From Gammaproteobacteria bacterium (lineage in GTDB: Bacteria; Pseudomonadota; Gammaproteobacteria; JAJPIJ01), in contig JAJVHZ010000022.1 of assembly GCA_022072255.1 (NCBI GenBank), positions 1 through 64,000 on the forward strand: 64,000 bases of DNA, read 5' to 3'. The position numbers and the translations under genes were made by a program. The first letter of the stretch is position 1; every line of letters begins with the position of its first letter. Of this stretch, positions 53,217 to 62,388 are shown one piece after another. Under the pieces are notes generated by a model. The model was not told where the DNA came from. It did no database searches and was given only the letters and a program-made list of their open reading frames with translations.

Positions 53217-54304
53217 CCGCCGGGCTGGCGGGCCACGGGGCCGCGTCGCGCTGGTCGTCGTCGGCCTTCAGCGCCGCGGCGCGCCGTCGATTCCTGCTCG
53301 TTCTGCTGTGCCTGTCGGCGCTGTTGTTGCTGCTGGTGACGCTTGCGTGCGCCTACGGCTCGGTCCCGGTCTCGCTGACCGGCATCTGGCGCAACGAGGC
53401 GAACGGCACTGCCGCGACGCAGGCGCGCCTCATCGTTCTGGAGCTGCGCCTGCCTGCCGCCTGTACCGCGGCGCTGGCCGGCGCCTCGCTCGCGGTCAGT
53501 GGGCTGCAATTGCAGACGTACTTCCGCAACCCGCTGGCCGGCCCCTTCGTGCTCGGCGTGGACAGCGGCGCCGCGCTCGGGGTGGCGCTGATGCTGATCG
53601 CACTGCCGGCGGCGCTGGCCGCCGACCCGGATCTCGCAATGCTCTCGGATCTCGGACTGTCGGGCGCGGCGATTGCGGGCGCGGCGGCCACCATCGCGCT
53701 CGTGCTGGTGGTCGCGCGCAAGGCGCTGAGCGACGCCACGCTGATCGTCGCGGGTCTCATGCTGAGCCTGCTGCTCGCCAGCATGGTGAGCCTGCTGCTT
53801 CATTACGCCGACCCGTTCCGACTTCAGGCCTTCGTGCTGTGGACCTTCGGGAGTTTCGCGGGCGTGCCCTGGCAGCGTCTGCCCGCCTATGCGGGCCTTG
53901 CCGGCGCGGGGCTCGTGCTCGCGCTCTGGGATGCCAGGAGCCTGAACGCGCTGCAGCTCGGTCAGCTCGCCGCCGGCACCCTCGGGGTAAACCACCGCCG
54001 TTGCCGGCGGCGCATCGTCGCGTCGACCGCATTGCTCGCCGGCGCGACGGTCGCCTATTGCGGACCGCTCGGGGTGGTCGGCACCGCCGCGCCGCATATC
54101 GCGCGCGGCCTGTTGGGATCGGCCGATCATCGCCAATTGATGCCGGTCACCGCCGTGGTTGGCGCCGCGCTGACGCTGCTCGCCGATCTCCTGAGCCGCC
54201 TGCTGGCGAACCAGGGCACACTGCCCCTGAACGCGGTGCTCGCCCTGTTGAGCGCGCCGGTCGTCATCGCCGTGCTGGTGCGCTCGAACCGCTCAGGCTG
54301 GTAG
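53213..54304 (+). CDS. FecCD/BtuC-type ABC transporter permease
   Basis: LELRLPAACTAALAGASLAVSGLQLQTYFRNPLAGPFVLGVDSGAALGVAL; YCGPLGVVGTAAPHIARGLLGSADHRQLMP; ATGA overlap with upstream gene. Confidence 0.92.
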   Translation: MTAGLAGHGAASRWSSSAFSAAARRRFLLVLLCLSALLLLLVTLACAYGSVPVSLTGIWRNEANGTAATQARLIVLELRLPAACTAALAGASLAVSGLQLQTYFRNPLAGPFVLGVDSGAALGVALMLIALPAALAADPDLAMLSDLGLSGAAIAGAAATIALVLVVARKALSDATLIVAGLMLSLLLASMVSLLLHYADPFRLQAFVLWTFGSFAGVPWQRLPAYAGLAGAGLVLALWDARSLNALQLGQLAAGTLGVNHRRCRRRIVASTALLAGATVAYCGPLGVVGTAAPHIARGLLGSADHRQLMPVTAVVGAALTLLADLLSRLLANQGTLPLNAVLALLSAPVVIAVLVRSNRSGW

Positions 54305-55081
54305 ATGGCCGTGCCGCTGCTCGAGGTCAGCAATCTCGTTACCGGCTATTCCGGCCGCGGCGCGTCGGCAGCGGCCGTTTCGGCGATCGCGTCCATGCGG
54401 CTGGCTCCACACGACCTCGTCTGTCTGCTCGGGCCGAACGGCGCGGGTAAGTCGACCCTGCTGCGCACCCTCTGCGGGCTGCAGGCTCCGCTGTCGGGAT
54501 CGATCCGCGTCAATGACCGGCGTCTCGAGCATATGCCGAGTCGCGAGCGCGCGCGCGTGCTCACCTATGTCGGCAGCGAGACGGTGCCGGCATCGCCGAT
54601 CCGCGTCCACGAGTTCGTTGCCCTGGGACGCTATCCCCACCGCGCCGGGTGGAGCGCCCTGCGGTCACGGGACCACCGGGCGATAGAGCAGGCCATCGAG
54701 GATGCCGGAATAGGCACGATGGTCGATCGCGACGTCACCCGGCTCAGCGACGGCGAACGTCAGCGCATACTGCTGGCACGCGCGCTGGCGCAGGAACCGA
54801 GGATACTGTTCCTGGACGAGCCGACCGCGCACCTGGACATCGTACAGCGCCGCAGGCTGGCGAGTACCCTGCAGGCGGTGGTGGCGCGCGACGGCATGGC
54901 CGTGGTCGCATCAACCCACGACCTCGATTTTGCGCTCGGCGCCTGCCAGCGTCTCTGGGTCCTGGATCGCAGCCGTCGCCTCTGCATCGACGCCCGCACC
55001 TCGGGGCTCGATCGTGCAAGCATCGACGCCGCCTTCGGCATTCCCGCCGGCGGGGGCAGCACGGGCGCGCCGCCGGATTGA
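54305..55081 (+). CDS. BtuD/FecE-type ABC transporter ATPase
   Basis: LLGPNGAGKSTLLRTLCGL; LSDGERQRILLARALAQEPRILFLDEPTAHLD. Confidence 0.94.
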   Translation: MAVPLLEVSNLVTGYSGRGASAAAVSAIASMRLAPHDLVCLLGPNGAGKSTLLRTLCGLQAPLSGSIRVNDRRLEHMPSRERARVLTYVGSETVPASPIRVHEFVALGRYPHRAGWSALRSRDHRAIEQAIEDAGIGTMVDRDVTRLSDGERQRILLARALAQEPRILFLDEPTAHLDIVQRRRLASTLQAVVARDGMAVVASTHDLDFALGACQRLWVLDRSRRLCIDARTSGLDRASIDAAFGIPAGGGSTGAPPD

Positions 55082-55179
55082 ACCGCGCTGCGCGGCGGCC
55101 GTCTCCGATCGACGCCGCGAACGGGTACACTGCCGCGAGCGCGGGCGGCGGTCGGCCGCGACCTGTCGGATGAGACACA

Positions 55180-55788
55180 ATGGCCATCAAACTGACGCGT
55201 ATCTACACCCGCACCGGCGACGACGGCTTCACGGCCCTGGTCGGCGGCTGCCGGGTATCGAAGACTGATCTGCACGTCGAGGCGTATGGCACGGTTGACG
55301 AGCTGAACAGCGTGCTCGGCATACTGCGCACGCTGATCGATCAGCTCGAGGACACCGGCGGCCGCCTGGTCCGCGACAGCCGCGAGGATCTGCATCGTTT
55401 GCAGAACCGGCTGTTCGACATCGGCAGCATCCTCGCCACGCCCGGCGGGTCCCACTACGAAGGCATGCCACGGGTCGACGAGGAGGACATCGCCTGGCTG
55501 GAACGGCGTATCGATGCGATGAACGCGGAACTCAAGCCGCTCGACTCCTTCGCGCTGCCTGGCGGCGGCATGCTCAACGCCCATGCCCACCTCGCCCGCA
55601 CCGTCTGTCGACGCCTCGAACGCGTGCTCTGGCGGGCCCAGGAAACTGCCCACGACGTGCCTGCAGCGGTGCTGCGCTTTGCGAACCGACTCTCGGACTA
55701 CCTGTTCGTCTATGCGCGATGGGCCGCGCTCTGCGGCGGAGAACAGGAGTACCTGTGGGAGCATCCACTGAAGGCCAGGGAGCGCTGA
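55180..55788 (+). CDS. PduO-type ATP:cob(I)alamin adenosyltransferase
   Basis: IYTRTGDDGFTALVGGCRVSKTDLHVEAYGTVDELNSVLG; NAHAHLARTVCRRLER. Confidence 0.93.
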   Translation: MAIKLTRIYTRTGDDGFTALVGGCRVSKTDLHVEAYGTVDELNSVLGILRTLIDQLEDTGGRLVRDSREDLHRLQNRLFDIGSILATPGGSHYEGMPRVDEEDIAWLERRIDAMNAELKPLDSFALPGGGMLNAHAHLARTVCRRLERVLWRAQETAHDVPAAVLRFANRLSDYLFVYARWAALCGGEQEYLWEHPLKARER

Positions 55789-56054
55789 TCGTGGCCGATG
55801 TGCGTGGCCGCGCCGGGCGGGAGCGCGGGCACCCTCGTACCCGCGCAGGATTCTGAGCCGCCGGTCACGGATTCCCGGCCGGCGGCAATGGCATCGTCCA
55901 TCGCATCGCCCTGCCGACGACCGTGCGTCGCGATCTTGCATCTCCGCGATTGCATCGTGCGAGCCGCGGCCGCCGCGAGGTCGCCGGCGCCTGCCGGCCG
56001 GCAACGCCCCCTCATGAGGCGAGACGCGCGATCAAACCGACGGCCGTACCGCAT

Positions 56055-57455
56055 ATGCCCGACAACCGTGCGAATAACCTCCGGCCTCCCCGCCGCCTCC
56101 CCTCCGCGGCGGACACGCAGGTGTGCGCCGCGACGGGCGCGAGGCCGCGGGCGCTGCGCTCGCGTTCTTTCGCCGCGCAGCGCCAGCAATGGGAGCCGTA
56201 CCTGTTCATCGACCAATTGCGCCTCATGCCGCAGGGCGGTCGACCCGGCCCGGGGTTGCGGCTGCTGACCGCGATCACGGTTGCAACCGACGGCCGTCCC
56301 ACGACCCGCTTCCTGCTGCCTGTGCGCGAATCCCATGCGGAGTGCTGGGTGCGCATGCTGACCCAGCTGCAGCGCGAACGCCTCCCGGATCTGCGCCTCA
56401 TCGTCGCCGATGCCTCAGCGGCCTTGCGCACGGCCACGTTGCGCGCGTTCCCACGCGTCCAGTGGCAGCAGTCGATACCGGCGTTCTGCGCCCGCGTGCT
56501 CGCCCACCTGCCGGCAAGCCAGAGGACGGGCGTCGCACGCCGGCTGCGGAACATCTACCAGCAGCCCGATCGCACCGCAGCGACCGCCCGGGCAATCGGT
56601 GTCGCGGCCCTGCTCGCACGACTGGGAAACTGGTCCGGGGCCGTGTATTTCGCGAGCTGTTATCAGGACACCCTGACGTTCTACAGCTTCCCCGAGGCGG
56701 ACTGGCAGCAGTTGCGGGAGCAGGCGACCAGCAGTGAGCTGCGCGGCAGCATACGGCGGCAACTCGCCCTGGACGGCCGCAGCGACGGATGGCTCCTCGA
56801 GAGTCACGATGCCCCGGCGCACGCCACCGGCTTGCACCTGGTGGCGCCGGCCCCGGCCGCCCCCGCCGCGGATGGTTCGCCGCGCACTGACGGAACGCTC
56901 GAAGGTGCGCATCCCCCGGGCGACGGCACGCTGCCGCTGTCGCCGCTGGCGGTCGCATCAACCGGAGGGGCGGAATCCGCGGACCCCGAACCGACGTTGC
57001 CGCCCGCTCAGCCCCGCGCGCCGGACATGGAGGCGAGCGACGCCGCGGGTGCAGGCTGCGGGCCGGCTGACTGCAGATCGGACGCGCCCCCCGCGTGTGG
57101 CCCCGCCGCGGAGCGGGTGTCCCCCGCGGCTTTGTACGCCGGGCTGGAATTCATGGAAACCGAGCCCACGCAGCCGCCCGCGATCCGCATGGAGTTCATC
57201 GAGGTGGAGGATCGTTACGGTTACACGGCGTTGTTCGAACACGAGGAACGCGCGGCCGCGCACTCGGCCACCGGTGGCGGAGCGTGCGCCACGCAGGCGC
57301 CGCCCCCGCGCCTGAAAGGCCGGCTCAGGCGCGTCGCAGACATGGTCCTCGGGACGGTCGGCGCCGCGGCGCTCGCCAGGCCGGGGATGCGCCAGGCGGC
57401 GGACGCGGCAGTCGGCACCGGCGGCATGGCTCCCGCCCCTCCGGGGCCGACCTGA
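56055..57455 (+). CDS. IS256/mutator-type transposase-derived protein with long disordered C-terminal tail (candidate domesticated transposase)
   Basis: EPYLFIDQLRL...RESHAECWVRMLTQLQRERLPDLRLIVADASAALRTATLRAFPRVQWQQ...RNIYQQPDRTAA...LTFYSFPEADWQQLREQATSSELRGSIRR parallels the IS256 transposase core order; no N-terminal DNA-binding region. Confidence 0.65.
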   Translation: MPDNRANNLRPPRRLPSAADTQVCAATGARPRALRSRSFAAQRQQWEPYLFIDQLRLMPQGGRPGPGLRLLTAITVATDGRPTTRFLLPVRESHAECWVRMLTQLQRERLPDLRLIVADASAALRTATLRAFPRVQWQQSIPAFCARVLAHLPASQRTGVARRLRNIYQQPDRTAATARAIGVAALLARLGNWSGAVYFASCYQDTLTFYSFPEADWQQLREQATSSELRGSIRRQLALDGRSDGWLLESHDAPAHATGLHLVAPAPAAPAADGSPRTDGTLEGAHPPGDGTLPLSPLAVASTGGAESADPEPTLPPAQPRAPDMEASDAAGAGCGPADCRSDAPPACGPAAERVSPAALYAGLEFMETEPTQPPAIRMEFIEVEDRYGYTALFEHEERAAAHSATGGGACATQAPPPRLKGRLRRVADMVLGTVGAAALARPGMRQAADAAVGTGGMAPAPPGPT

Positions 57456-57483
57456 GCCCGGGCGCCGGGCAACCTCCGCAGGG

Positions 57484-58800
57484 CTATTCTTCGACCCGCG
57501 CGATCGCCTGCTGCGAGACGCGCTCGGTCGTGACCGACAGCCGCTGGATCAGGGTCCGCAGAAAGGCCTTGAGAAAGCGCACCTGGCAGACCATCGACAC
57601 CTGGTTGATGACCGTGGAATTCAGCTTCAGCAGCGCCGTCTGTGACTTCGCGACGATGGTCGCGGTGCGGCGCGCGCGGGTCAGGTAGCCCATCTCGCCG
57701 AAGCAGTCGCCGACCTTGAGTATCCGGAGATCGACGCCGGCCTTGCGCACGGTCACCTCGCCGCTGGTGATGACGTAGAACGAGTCGTCGATCTCGCCCT
57801 CCAGGATGATCTCCGCGCCGGGGGCGTACTGCAGCCAGTTGCCCGCCCGCACCAGCTCCCAAAGCTCCGCGTCCGTGAAGCCGCGGAAGAACTCCAGCCG
57901 CTTCAGGTCCGCGCACAGTTCCTCCGCGGCGATCTCCTCGCGCGGCTGCTCGAGCATGCGATCGAAGGCGCGGCTCAAGTCGGCGGCAAACTCCATCGCC
58001 GTGGGGTACCGATCCTGCGTGTTCTTCGCCATTGCACGGCGCACGATGGCCTCGAGCACCGCCGGCACGCCGCTGCGCGCGCTGGCCAGCGGCGGGGCCT
58101 CCTCGTTGAGGATGCGATGTATGAGACGCGAGAAGCTCTCCGCCGTGAAGGGATGACGGCCGGCAAGCAGTTCGTAGGTCACCACGCCCAGGGAGAAAAT
58201 GTCGGTCTGCGCCGTGAGGGAGTCCTCGTTCAGCTGCTCGGGCGACATGTAGCGGGGCGAGCCGATCATGGCCATGGGCAACGTGCCGGTGGCGTCGTGC
58301 TTGCTCAGGTAGGCGATGCCGAAATCTCCGAGCTTGACGTCGAGGTCAGCGCTCAGCAGGATGTTGCTGGGCTTGATGTCGCGGTGGATCACACCCTGCC
58401 GGTGCGCGTAGTCGAGCGCCTTGGCCACCTTGAAGACGATCTCCACCACCTTCTCCACCGGCAGCAGGGATTCCGGCTTGCAGTACTTCTTGAGGGTTTC
58501 CCCGCCCTCGACGTTCTCCATGACGATGTAGCACTCCCCCCCGTCCACACCGGCGTCGTAGATCGCGATGATATTGGGATGGGTGAGCAGGCCGGCGGTA
58601 TGAGCCTCGTTGAAGAACAGCTTGCGATACTGCGCGCCGGAGCCCTCGTCCTGGAGCTGCTCGGCGTGGGCCACCTTGATGGCGACCCTGCGATCGACGT
58701 AGGGGTCATGGCCGAGGTACACCGTCCCCATGCTCCCGCGCCCGATCTCTTCCAGCAGTTCGTACTTGCCGAGGCTCTTGGTCTTGGTAATTGACGTCAT
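57484..58800 (-). CDS. Ser/Thr protein kinase with C-terminal cyclic-nucleotide-binding domain (paralog A)
   Basis: GRGSMGTVYLG, VAIKVA, HRDIKPSN, DFGIAY, GSPRYMSPEQL; cNMP: LILEGEIDDSFYVITSGEVTVRK...GDCFGEMGYLTRARRTATI. Confidence 0.93.
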   Translation of the reverse strand: MTSITKTKSLGKYELLEEIGRGSMGTVYLGHDPYVDRRVAIKVAHAEQLQDEGSGAQYRKLFFNEAHTAGLLTHPNIIAIYDAGVDGGECYIVMENVEGGETLKKYCKPESLLPVEKVVEIVFKVAKALDYAHRQGVIHRDIKPSNILLSADLDVKLGDFGIAYLSKHDATGTLPMAMIGSPRYMSPEQLNEDSLTAQTDIFSLGVVTYELLAGRHPFTAESFSRLIHRILNEEAPPLASARSGVPAVLEAIVRRAMAKNTQDRYPTAMEFAADLSRAFDRMLEQPREEIAAEELCADLKRLEFFRGFTDAELWELVRAGNWLQYAPGAEIILEGEIDDSFYVITSGEVTVRKAGVDLRILKVGDCFGEMGYLTRARRTATIVAKSQTALLKLNSTVINQVSMVCQVRFLKAFLRTLIQRLSVTTERVSQQAIARVEE

Positions 58801-59061
58801 GTCGGGGATCGCGCGCGACAGGGTTGACGCGAAGTGCGCAATCCTAGCGTCAGCGCCCCGGGCTGGGTGTGTTGCGAACCGCGTCTTGGGACACCGTCAC
58901 GGTTTGTGCATCCGCAACATTTCATAGACTAGCACACTTGCCGGCACGGACGGGGCGCCGCGTGGTTGTACTGCCCCACCTTCGGTGACAGACTATATTT
59001 ATTCGGGGTGTGCCCGGAAACAGACCAATCGGGCATAAAACTTGCGCCGGAGGCGACATAT

Positions 59062-59499
59062 ATGGTGACTGTTCAGCAGGTGTTGCGAGACAAAGGGTCC
59101 GCAGTGTGGTCGATAGGGCCCGACGCCACCGTCTACGAGGCGGTCGAGATGATGGCCGAGCGGGGCGTCGGGGCGCTGCCCGTCATCGACTGGGCCAGCA
59201 ATCTGGTCGGTATTCTTTCCGAGCGCGACTATACGCGCAAGATTGTCCTGCGGGATCGGTCCTCCCGCGGCACCAAGGTGCGGGAGATCATGACCGCGAC
59301 GGTGGTTCACATCAGTCCCACCGTCAGCATCGACGAATGCATGATGATGATGTCCGAGCGCCGCATCCGGCACCTGCCGGTCGTGGACGGCGACCGGGTC
59401 GTGGGGATGATGTCCATCGGCGACGTGCTCAAGACCATCATCACCGAGAAGCAGTCGCTCATCGAACAGCTGGAGAGCTATATTTCCGGCACCGGTTGA
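59062..59499 (+). CDS. CBS-domain pair protein
   Basis: EAVEMMAERGVGALPVIDWASNLVGILSERDYTRKI...MTATVVHISPTVSIDECMMMMSERRIRHLPVVDGDRVVGMMSIGDVLK; GGAGG RBS. Confidence 0.92.
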   Translation: MVTVQQVLRDKGSAVWSIGPDATVYEAVEMMAERGVGALPVIDWASNLVGILSERDYTRKIVLRDRSSRGTKVREIMTATVVHISPTVSIDECMMMMSERRIRHLPVVDGDRVVGMMSIGDVLKTIITEKQSLIEQLESYISGTG

Positions 59500-59537
59500 C
59501 CCGGCCATGCCGGGAAGTTGAGAGCGGCATCGTCAAC

Positions 59538-60620
59538 ATGCGAGCATTCCTGGCCACACTGCTGGTTGTGGCATGTCTTGCGGCCGGTGCGTACCTGTAC
59601 CTGCGGCGCCCCACGCCGCCGCCGGCGCCGCCCAGCGCCGAAGCCACCCAGCCCGCACCGAACACGCCCGCCACGGGACCCGATACGGGAACCGCCATCT
59701 CCGAGAACCCCGCCGCCCGCAACGATGCCCTCGAAAAGGAGGCACGCGAGTACGTGCGTGAAATCACCGAGCTCAAGGCGCAGCCACTGGCCGCCGACAG
59801 CGCCGACAATTTCGTGCAGCGGGATCAGACCATACAGCTCCTGCCGACCCGGAAGGCCGACACCATCACACCCGAGAAGCTGCTCGCGGACCCGAACCTC
59901 AAGCCGGAGACGCCACTGACCATCATCAGGGACGTCGATCGGATCGAGATCGTCACCATCGGGAAGCTGCGGGAGATGTACGGGCGGACGCCGGAGAAGC
60001 AGATCAGGATCCTCGACGGATCGCAGACCAAGGCCACATCGGTCGGGGCGCTGCTGGCCGAGCGCGGCGGCGCACCGGACACTGCCGTCACGGTGGTGAA
60101 AAAAGTCGAGGAGATACAGTCCACCACCGCGCAGGAGCTGGCCGCCGACTCCGCACTGGACCGGAACCAGCCGATCCGGGTGCTGCGCGGCCGCCAGGCC
60201 CTCGACGCCGCGACGGTCGCCGAACTCATGATGGGCAGAGACGATTCCGGCACCGACGCCATCTATTACGTTCGCACCGTCAAGGACACGGACACGCAGG
60301 GCATCTGGGGCATCATTCAGTACGGACTCATCGACAACTTCGGCCGCGGGATCGCGATCCGGCGCGGCGAGGACATCAGCACTTACCGCGTCGACATCCC
60401 GCGCAGCGCCGACGAGATGGTGAACGGCCGCAACAGCTCCTTTCTTGGACAGCTCATCTTCGAGAAGTCACAGCACAGCTACATCTACAATCTCGAGCAG
60501 GGGCGCATGGGACGCAATCCTGACATGATCCGGCCTGGGCAGGAGCTCCTCATCATCCGCTTCACCGCCGACGAACTGGTGGACATCTACAAGCACTTCG
60601 TCAACAGCCGCCGGAGTTGA
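59538..60620 (+). CDS. membrane-anchored hypothetical protein with five degenerate ~28-aa tandem repeats
   Basis: N-terminal TM MRAFLATLLVVACLAAGAYLYL; repeats at residues ~97-238; C-terminal IRPGQELLIIRF. Confidence 0.75.
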   Translation: MRAFLATLLVVACLAAGAYLYLRRPTPPPAPPSAEATQPAPNTPATGPDTGTAISENPAARNDALEKEAREYVREITELKAQPLAADSADNFVQRDQTIQLLPTRKADTITPEKLLADPNLKPETPLTIIRDVDRIEIVTIGKLREMYGRTPEKQIRILDGSQTKATSVGALLAERGGAPDTAVTVVKKVEEIQSTTAQELAADSALDRNQPIRVLRGRQALDAATVAELMMGRDDSGTDAIYYVRTVKDTDTQGIWGIIQYGLIDNFGRGIAIRRGEDISTYRVDIPRSADEMVNGRNSSFLGQLIFEKSQHSYIYNLEQGRMGRNPDMIRPGQELLIIRFTADELVDIYKHFVNSRRS

Positions 60621-60692
60621 CGACGGCGCTCTGGTCACGGCCGGGCGATCCGATGGCATAATCGGGACAGTAACCTCCTTCGCCGGCCCGTC

Positions 60693-62354
60693 ATGAACCA
60701 CGACATCACGACCAGTGCGCCATGGCGCGCCCTCAGTTCCCATCACGCCCAGGTGGCGACGCTGCACATGCGCGAGCTGTTCCGGAACTCGCCGGAACGC
60801 GCGATCGCGTTCAGCCTCGAGGCCGCGGGCCTGTTCCTCGATTATTCCAAGAATCGCATCGTGCCGGAGACCATGCAGCGGCTGCTGGACCTGGCGCGTA
60901 CCGCGGACGTCGAGGGTCAGCGCGACGCGATGCTGGCCGGCGCGATCATCAACAACACCGAGCGGCGTGCCGTGCTGCACACGGCGCTGCGGCGGCCGGC
61001 CTCGCAGGCGCTGGTGCTGGACGGCACGAACATCATGCCCGGGATCGCCGAGGTGCAACGGCGCATGCGCGGCCTGGTCGACGCGCTGGCCGGCGGACAC
61101 TGGCGCGGCTACAGCGGACAGCGAATTACGGACGTCGTCAACATCGGCATAGGCGGCTCGCACCTGGGACCCTGCATGGCGACCGATGCCCTGAGGGCCC
61201 ATCACCGTACCGGCCTGCGCGTACACTACGTGTCAAACGTCGATCCCGGCGATCTGTCCCACACGCTCGCCACGCTGCATCCTGAATCGACCCTGTTCAT
61301 CGTGGTCTCCAAGACCTTCACCACCCAGGAGACCTCGGCAAATGCCCAGGCCGCGAGAAACTGGCTGCTGCAGAGCTTCGGCGACGGCCGCGCCGTGGCC
61401 TCCCACATGATCGCCGTCACCTCCAACGTCGAGGCGGCGCAGCGCTTCGGCATTGAACCGGCGAACACCTTCGAGATGTGGGAATGGGTCGGCGGGCGCT
61501 ACTCGCTATGGTCCGCCGTCGGCCTGTCGACCGCCTGCGCGGTGGGCGGCGACGCGTTCGCTGAAATGCTTGCGGGCGCCTACGCGATGGACAGCCATTT
61601 TCAGCAGGCGCCGCTGGAGATGAACATGCCCGTGGCCCTGGCGCTGCTCGGGGTGTGGTATCACAACTTTTTCGGCGCCGAGAGCCTGTGCGTGGTGCCT
61701 TACGACGAATCGTTGCGGCATTTTCCGGCGTACCTGCAGCAGCTCGACATGGAGAGCAACGGCAAGCGCGTCGATCGCGCCGGTCGGCCGGTGCAAACGA
61801 GCACCGGTCCGGTGCTCTGGGGCGGCACCGGCACCAACTCCCAGCACGCCTTCTTTCAGCTCCTGCATCAGGGCGGACGCCTCGTTCCCCTGGATCTCCT
61901 CGTGGGGCTGCGGAATCCACGGCCGATTGCGGACCAGCACGACATCCTGGTCGCCAACTGCATCGCCCAGGCCGAGGCGCTGATGCGCGGGCGGACTCTC
62001 GATGAGACCCGGCGGGAGATGCGGTCCTCGGGCGTCGAGGAAGGCCGAATCGAGCAGCTTGCACCGCACCGCGTGTTTCCCGGCAACCGCCCGAGCAACC
62101 TCATCGTCTACCCCGAACTGACCCCGCGGGTGCTGGGGGCCCTGATCGCCCTTTACGAACACAAGGTGTTCGTGCAGGGCGCAATCTGGGGGCTGAATTC
62201 CTTCGATCAGTGGGGCGTGGAACTTGGCAAGCAACTGGCGGGCACGGTGCTCCGGGAATTGCAGGGCGGCGCGCAGGTCGAGCACGACGCCTCCACCGCT
62301 GCGCTTGTCGCCCTGTACCGCAGCCGGCGCGAGGCCGGCGACGCCGGGGACTGA
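60693..62354 (+). CDS. pgi: glucose-6-phosphate isomerase
   Basis: VVNIGIGGSHLGPCMATDAL; VSKTFTTQETSANAQAARNWL; GKQLAGTVLRELQG; ALYEHKVFVQGAIWGLNSFDQWGVELGK. Confidence 0.97.
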   Translation: MNHDITTSAPWRALSSHHAQVATLHMRELFRNSPERAIAFSLEAAGLFLDYSKNRIVPETMQRLLDLARTADVEGQRDAMLAGAIINNTERRAVLHTALRRPASQALVLDGTNIMPGIAEVQRRMRGLVDALAGGHWRGYSGQRITDVVNIGIGGSHLGPCMATDALRAHHRTGLRVHYVSNVDPGDLSHTLATLHPESTLFIVVSKTFTTQETSANAQAARNWLLQSFGDGRAVASHMIAVTSNVEAAQRFGIEPANTFEMWEWVGGRYSLWSAVGLSTACAVGGDAFAEMLAGAYAMDSHFQQAPLEMNMPVALALLGVWYHNFFGAESLCVVPYDESLRHFPAYLQQLDMESNGKRVDRAGRPVQTSTGPVLWGGTGTNSQHAFFQLLHQGGRLVPLDLLVGLRNPRPIADQHDILVANCIAQAEALMRGRTLDETRREMRSSGVEEGRIEQLAPHRVFPGNRPSNLIVYPELTPRVLGALIALYEHKVFVQGAIWGLNSFDQWGVELGKQLAGTVLRELQGGAQVEHDASTAALVALYRSRREAGDAGD

Positions 62355-62388
62355 GACCTGCCCGCAGAGCGCGCGGCGCGCGCCGGGA

